Shown piece by piece: positions 6,857-9,853 of a stretch of DNA of 9,853 nucleotides. Source of the stretch: Gemmatimonadota bacterium (GTDB lineage: Bacteria; Gemmatimonadota; Gemmatimonadetes; Gemmatimonadales; GWC2-71-9); contig JAOTWK010000096.1 in the NCBI GenBank assembly GCA_029862935.1, positions 1 through 9,853 of the forward strand. Direction: 5' to 3'. Made by a program: the position numbers and the translations under genes. The notes below the pieces were generated by a model. The model was not told where the DNA came from. It searched no databases and saw only the letters and a list, made by a program, of their open reading frames with translations. How positions within the stretch are numbered: the stretch's first letter is position 1; each line of letters begins with the position of its first letter.

Positions 6857-8004
6857 CCCGACACTGGTCGCTTCATTGCTCGAATTGTGACGTGCAGACA
6901 GATGCGGAGGGTCTCCATACGGTTTGCTCCGAGTGCGGCGCTCCGTGGCTGGTGCATTACGACGCAGCGCCCGAGCCGAGTGTGAAGAGCAGACTCGCCG
7001 GCCGCCCGTGGTCGATGTGGCGCTATCTGGAGTGGCTGCCCCTCACGCGGGGGATGGAGCCAACGACGCTCGGCGAAGGTGGAACGCCACTGGTACGGGC
7101 CACGAGTCTGGGGCGGGCCCTGGGCGTCGATTCGCTGTGGATCAAGGATGAGGCAACGAACCCGACCGCCTCGTTCAAGGCGCGAGGCATGTCGGCTGCG
7201 GTCACGCTTGCACAACACTCCGGCACCACGGCCCTCACCGTCCCCACGGCCGGCAACGCAGGGGTGGCCTTGAGCGCGTACGGTCGGCGTGCCGGTCTCC
7301 CGGTCACAGTGTTTGCGCCCGAGACGACCCCGCCGCGGATTCTGGAGCAGATCCGAACGTTTGGGGCAGAACTTCACCTCCTCGACGGCCATATCGGTGA
7401 CTGCGGCAGAGCCGCACGCGCCCACGCCAAAACCTCCGGTGCCTTCGACGTGTCGACGCTGCGCGAACCGTACCGCATCGAAGGCAAGAAGACACTCGGT
7501 CTCGAGATCGCCGAACAGTTGGGCTGGCGTTTCCCCGACGCGGTGATCTACCCGACTGGCGGCGGAACCGGTCTGATCGGCATGTGGATCGCGTTTCGCG
7601 AGTTGCTGGCGGCCGGCTGGGTGAAGGGGACCCCACCGCGGCTCTACAGCGTGCAATCCACGGGCTGCGCGCCGGTCGTGCGTGCGTTTGAGGCTGGGGC
7701 AAAGCGGACGGAGCCGTGGGAAGACCCGTGGACCGTCGCCTCCGGCCTCCGAGTGCCGACGCCGTTGGGTGGCGCCATCATCCTGCGAGCCCTCCGTGAG
7801 ACGAACGGGGTGGCTGTGGCAGTGACGGACCCGGACCTCGAAGAAGGCACCAATCGCATGGCGACCACCGAAGGCATCGATGCGTGCCCGGAAGGCGGGG
7901 CGACCCTCCGCGCTTTCGAACGGCTGCTGCAGAGCGGGTCCATCCTGCCGAGCGAAGAAACGGTGCTGTTCAATACGGGCGCAGGGTGGCTTTATCGGTC
8001 GTAA
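6853..8004 (+). CDS. thrC: Threonine synthase (PLP-dependent, zinc-ribbon type)
   Basis: 383 residues. It converts O-phospho-L-homoserine and water to L-threonine and phosphate, the last step of threonine synthesis, in the cytoplasm. The N-terminus has a small zinc-ribbon-like element, C9-x2-C12 and C25-x2-C28, common in the long-N-terminus threonine synthases of this fold-type II family. The PLP lysine is K109 in NPTASFKARG. PTAGNAGVALSAYGRRAG is the substrate/PLP asparagine loop, PTGGGTGLIGMW from residue 234 is the phosphate-binding loop, and NTGAGWLY closes the active site. The family also contains cysteate synthase and other lyases, so activity on phosphohomoserine is the best rather than the only reading. 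ATG overlaps the uvrC stop (ATGA), with GGAG about ten bases upstream. No other threonine pathway genes are in the window. Confidence 0.9.
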   Translation: MTRHWSLHCSNCDVQTDAEGLHTVCSECGAPWLVHYDAAPEPSVKSRLAGRPWSMWRYLEWLPLTRGMEPTTLGEGGTPLVRATSLGRALGVDSLWIKDEATNPTASFKARGMSAAVTLAQHSGTTALTVPTAGNAGVALSAYGRRAGLPVTVFAPETTPPRILEQIRTFGAELHLLDGHIGDCGRAARAHAKTSGAFDVSTLREPYRIEGKKTLGLEIAEQLGWRFPDAVIYPTGGGTGLIGMWIAFRELLAAGWVKGTPPRLYSVQSTGCAPVVRAFEAGAKRTEPWEDPWTVASGLRVPTPLGGAIILRALRETNGVAVAVTDPDLEEGTNRMATTEGIDACPEGGATLRAFERLLQSGSILPSEETVLFNTGAGWLYRS

Positions 8005-8030
8005 TGACTGATGTTTGACGCTTGAGTCTC
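8005..8030 (+). other. thrC-larC intergenic gap, no clear signal
   Basis: Twenty-six bases separate the two genes. I see no terminator, only a four-base GACT/AGTC inverted match, and no recognisable promoter. The ATG at 8004-8006 opens a reading frame of just four codons. The gap is consistent with continued transcription into larC. Confidence 0.5.
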
Positions 8031-9245
8031 ATGCGAATTGCCATTCTCGATCCGGCCGCTGGCATCAGCGGTGACATGACGCTCGGGGCACTCATCGACA
8101 GCGGACTCGATGCTTCATGGATCGAGACCCTTCCCGCGCGTGTCGGGTTTGGGGCCGTGCGCGCAAACGTGCGGTCGGTGCAGCGGTGCGGCGTCCATGC
8201 GGTGCAGGTCGACTTCCTTATCGAGGTGGCCCACACCGACCATGGACGTTTGGTGCCGGAGCTCATCGAGATAGTGCGGCGTGCCGATGTTTCGGAACGG
8301 GTGAAGCAGGGGGCAACCAAGGCGTTCGAGCTTCTGGGTCGCGCCGAGGGACGTGTGCACGGTGTTTCGCCCGATAAGGTCCACCTGCATGAGGTCGGTG
8401 CGATCGACGCAGTGCTCGACGTGGTGGGCGCGTTGGAGGGGTTTGAGCGACTGGGGGTCGATGCCGTGTTCAACTTCCCAGTTGCTGTTGGCCGCGGCTG
8501 GGTGGATGCGGCGCACGGCAAGCTACCACTCCCGGCACCCGCAACTTTGGAGCTGCTCGAGGGAATCGAGGTCGTCTCAGATGGTCCAGTCAGTGGTGAG
8601 ACCACGACGCCCACCGGCGCCGTTTTGCTACAGGTCTTGTCCGCCGGCCCGCCTCCCTCACCCTGGCGGCCGCTGCACACGGGATGGGGCGCCGGCTCTC
8701 GTGACCCCGAGGGTCATCCAAATGCTCTGCGGCTGATCGTGGCGGAGGCTGCGGCCGAAGCGGGCGTCGTGGACGTCATTGCTACAGACATCGACGATTT
8801 GCCGTTAGAATACCTCGAGACACTGCGCCGCGCGGTGCTTGACGCGGGCGCGGTGGATTGCCAAACCTGGCCGACGCAGGGCAAGAAGGGGCGGGTGAGC
8901 GTGCGTGTGGAGGCTCTCGTCGCTCCCGAGACGGCCGACAGGGTCACCAGAGCCCTGTTCGAGCACAGCACGACGGCCGGTGTCAGAAAATGGCGAACTG
9001 TACGTTCGACTTTACCTAGACACGAGCTTGTTGTGGAGCTTGAACGGGAAATTCGGGTACGTATTAAGGTGCGGGAGGGGCTTTTTGGGCAGCGATTGAA
9101 GTGTGAGTATGACGATGTGGTTGCCGCTGCCGGAACGCTGGGCCGCCCCGCACTGGAGATCGCTCGGGAAGCCGAGCAGCTGGCGCACGCAGCGCTCGAG
9201 AACGGACGCGAAGTTGATTCAGACATCGAAGGAGTAGAGGAATGA
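8031..9245 (+). CDS. larC: Nickel pincer cofactor biosynthesis protein LarC
   Basis: 404 residues. LarC is a CTP-dependent nickel insertase that completes the nickel-pincer nucleotide cofactor of lactate racemase (LarA) and related LarA-like enzymes, acting after LarB and LarE. Family hallmarks are the N-terminal AAGISGDMTLGALID (residues 9-23), HLHEVGAIDAVLDVVG from residue 118 with H118, H120 and E121 as likely metal ligands, and ETTTPTGAVLL at 190-200. The C-terminal CTP-binding half continues without a break, including KKGRVSVRVEAL and VRIKVREGLFGQRLKCEYDD. In Lactiplantibacillus plantarum larC is read through a programmed frameshift; here one frame covers both parts. ATG at 8031 gives the normal N-terminus; a TTG at 8022 would add three residues. 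No larA, larB or larE is in the window. Confidence 0.93.
   Translation: MRIAILDPAAGISGDMTLGALIDSGLDASWIETLPARVGFGAVRANVRSVQRCGVHAVQVDFLIEVAHTDHGRLVPELIEIVRRADVSERVKQGATKAFELLGRAEGRVHGVSPDKVHLHEVGAIDAVLDVVGALEGFERLGVDAVFNFPVAVGRGWVDAAHGKLPLPAPATLELLEGIEVVSDGPVSGETTTPTGAVLLQVLSAGPPPSPWRPLHTGWGAGSRDPEGHPNALRLIVAEAAAEAGVVDVIATDIDDLPLEYLETLRRAVLDAGAVDCQTWPTQGKKGRVSVRVEALVAPETADRVTRALFEHSTTAGVRKWRTVRSTLPRHELVVELEREIRVRIKVREGLFGQRLKCEYDDVVAAAGTLGRPALEIAREAEQLAHAALENGREVDSDIEGVEE
9229..9234 (+). promoter_or_regulatory. Strong ribosome binding site for the TPR-like gene
   Basis: AAGGAG lies in the last codons of larC, seven bases before the ATG at 9242. It is the best Shine-Dalgarno match in the window, supports the start of the last gene, and suggests efficient independent initiation as well as coupling. 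Confidence 0.7.
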
Positions 9246-9853
9246 AGAAGCTGTTGGTTCTGGCCGGGGTGACCACGGCACTGGGGCTGGGGAGCGCGGG
9301 CGCTGTTGCGCAGGGCGGGTACCGTTCGCCACAGTGCGATCTCAAGACAGGCCACTTTCTCGTCAACAGCGGCGTGGTCTATATCAAAGGCGCCAGCGAG
9401 GAATCCGATCGCGGCAAGCGGGAGCGCATGCTGAACGACGCCCATCGGAACTTGATCGATGCGATCCGCCGCGGCCAGGAGAACAACCCGGCCGTCTGGT
9501 ACTACCTCGGACGCTATTACGTGATGACGAACGATCTCGTTGGCGCCGATTCCGCGTTCGACCGCGCGGAAACCGGGGTGCCGGACTGCAAAGAGGACAT
9601 CAAGTATTATCGGCAGATCTCCTGGGTCCCCACCATGAACATGGCAGTGGACTCCATGCGGGCTGGCTCGAACGACGGGGCGGTCGTCTTGCTCCGGCAG
9701 GCCTACGCGATCTTCCCGGAAGACAACCTCGCGCCCTACTACATGGCCCGGATCTACGGCAATGAGGGGGAGTTGGACAGCGCGCTGTTCTACTTCAAGG
9801 AGGTCGTGCGCGTAGGAGACGCCGACACCTCGCGCACCGAGAACTATGAAACG
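9242..9853 (+). CDS. Exported TPR-like repeat protein, N-terminal part (3' end outside window)
   Basis: An open frame of 204 codons runs to the window edge with no stop. The start MKKLLVLAGVTTALGLGSAG, ending AVAQ, is a classic Sec signal peptide, with likely cleavage after A23 (AVA-Q). The cysteine at residue 32 is not in a lipobox, so this is probably a periplasmic or secreted protein rather than a lipoprotein. Two helical repeat units can be seen at about residues 66-110 (NPAVWYYLGRYYVMTNDLVG region) and 144-191 (NLAPYYMARIYGNEGELDSA region). Both have TPR-like spacing of small and aromatic residues, so protein-protein scaffolding is likely. The partner is unknown and the family is not recognised beyond TPR. 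The ATG overlaps the larC stop (ATGA) behind a strong ribosome site. Co-expression with larC does not prove a role in nickel cofactor use. Confidence 0.8.
   Translation, partial: MKKLLVLAGVTTALGLGSAGAVAQGGYRSPQCDLKTGHFLVNSGVVYIKGASEESDRGKRERMLNDAHRNLIDAIRRGQENNPAVWYYLGRYYVMTNDLVGADSAFDRAETGVPDCKEDIKYYRQISWVPTMNMAVDSMRAGSNDGAVVLLRQAYAIFPEDNLAPYYMARIYGNEGELDSALFYFKEVVRVGDADTSRTENYET

Noticed and set aside
6652..7656. Minus-strand open frame of 334 codons opposite uvrC and thrC
   Set aside because: It crosses the boundary of two well-supported genes and shows no domain. Codon bias of the plus-strand genes explains the lack of stops.
8022..8030. TTG start for larC
   Set aside because: It would add only three residues. 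The ATG at 8031 leads directly into the conserved N-terminal strand.
8005..8030. Possible terminator between thrC and larC
   Set aside because: Only a four-base inverted match is present, with no GC-rich stem and no T-run.
8714..9445. Minus-strand open frame of 243 codons across the larC end and the TPR-like gene
   Set aside because: The product is Ser/Arg/Ala-rich and spans two plus-strand genes, one with a signal peptide and strong ribosome site.
9334..9765. Plus-strand open frame of 143 codons near the right edge
   Set aside because: It is a frame-shifted reading of the TPR-like gene, Arg/Gly-rich and motif-free. The frame from 9242 has a signal peptide and stays open to the edge.
1..9853. 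tRNA, rRNA, CRISPR, insertion sequence or phage signals
   Set aside because: No cloverleaf-like gaps, spaced repeats, transposase motifs or terminal inverted repeats were seen. Coding sequence fills nearly all of the window.

Overview
This window is a GC-rich stretch of bacterial chromosome. Ten protein genes all lie on the plus strand and are packed almost end to end. The two outer genes are cut by the window edges. Most junctions are overlaps (one TGATG, three ATGA, one GTGA) or gaps of 6 to 42 bases. I see no RNA gene, mobile element, CRISPR array or convincing terminator, and no gene-free stretch over 300 bases.

Layout: end of a glutamate dehydrogenase (1-392); rlmH, a 23S rRNA methyltransferase (392-868); a class I SAM methyltransferase (865-1590); bshC, for bacillithiol synthesis (1587-3125); a small membrane-anchored coiled-coil protein (3134-3427); murJ, the lipid II flippase (3434-4972); uvrC, for excision repair (5015-6856); thrC, threonine synthase (6853-8004); larC, the nickel-pincer cofactor chaperone (8031-9245); and the start of an exported TPR-like protein (9242 to the window end).

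Organism: high GC, a bacillithiol gene next to a SAM methyltransferase, and an exported TPR protein suggest a Gram-negative, non-proteobacterial lineage. Gemmatimonadota is my best guess, with Acidobacteriota or a relative as alternatives. This is inference from gene content, not a phylogenetic result.

The genes do not form one pathway: they cover amino-acid and nitrogen metabolism (gdhA, thrC), ribosome maturation (rlmH), thiol chemistry (methyltransferase, bshC), envelope growth (small protein, murJ), DNA repair (uvrC) and nickel cofactor assembly (larC). The spacing suggests one or a few long transcripts with translational coupling. The most promising functional link is the methyltransferase overlapping bshC, which may make N-methyl-bacillithiol. 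The small protein before murJ, with its unusually regular heptad pattern, is the other uncharacterised gene worth attention. Otherwise this is mainly a conserved housekeeping region, and I see no clear sign of a wholly new system.
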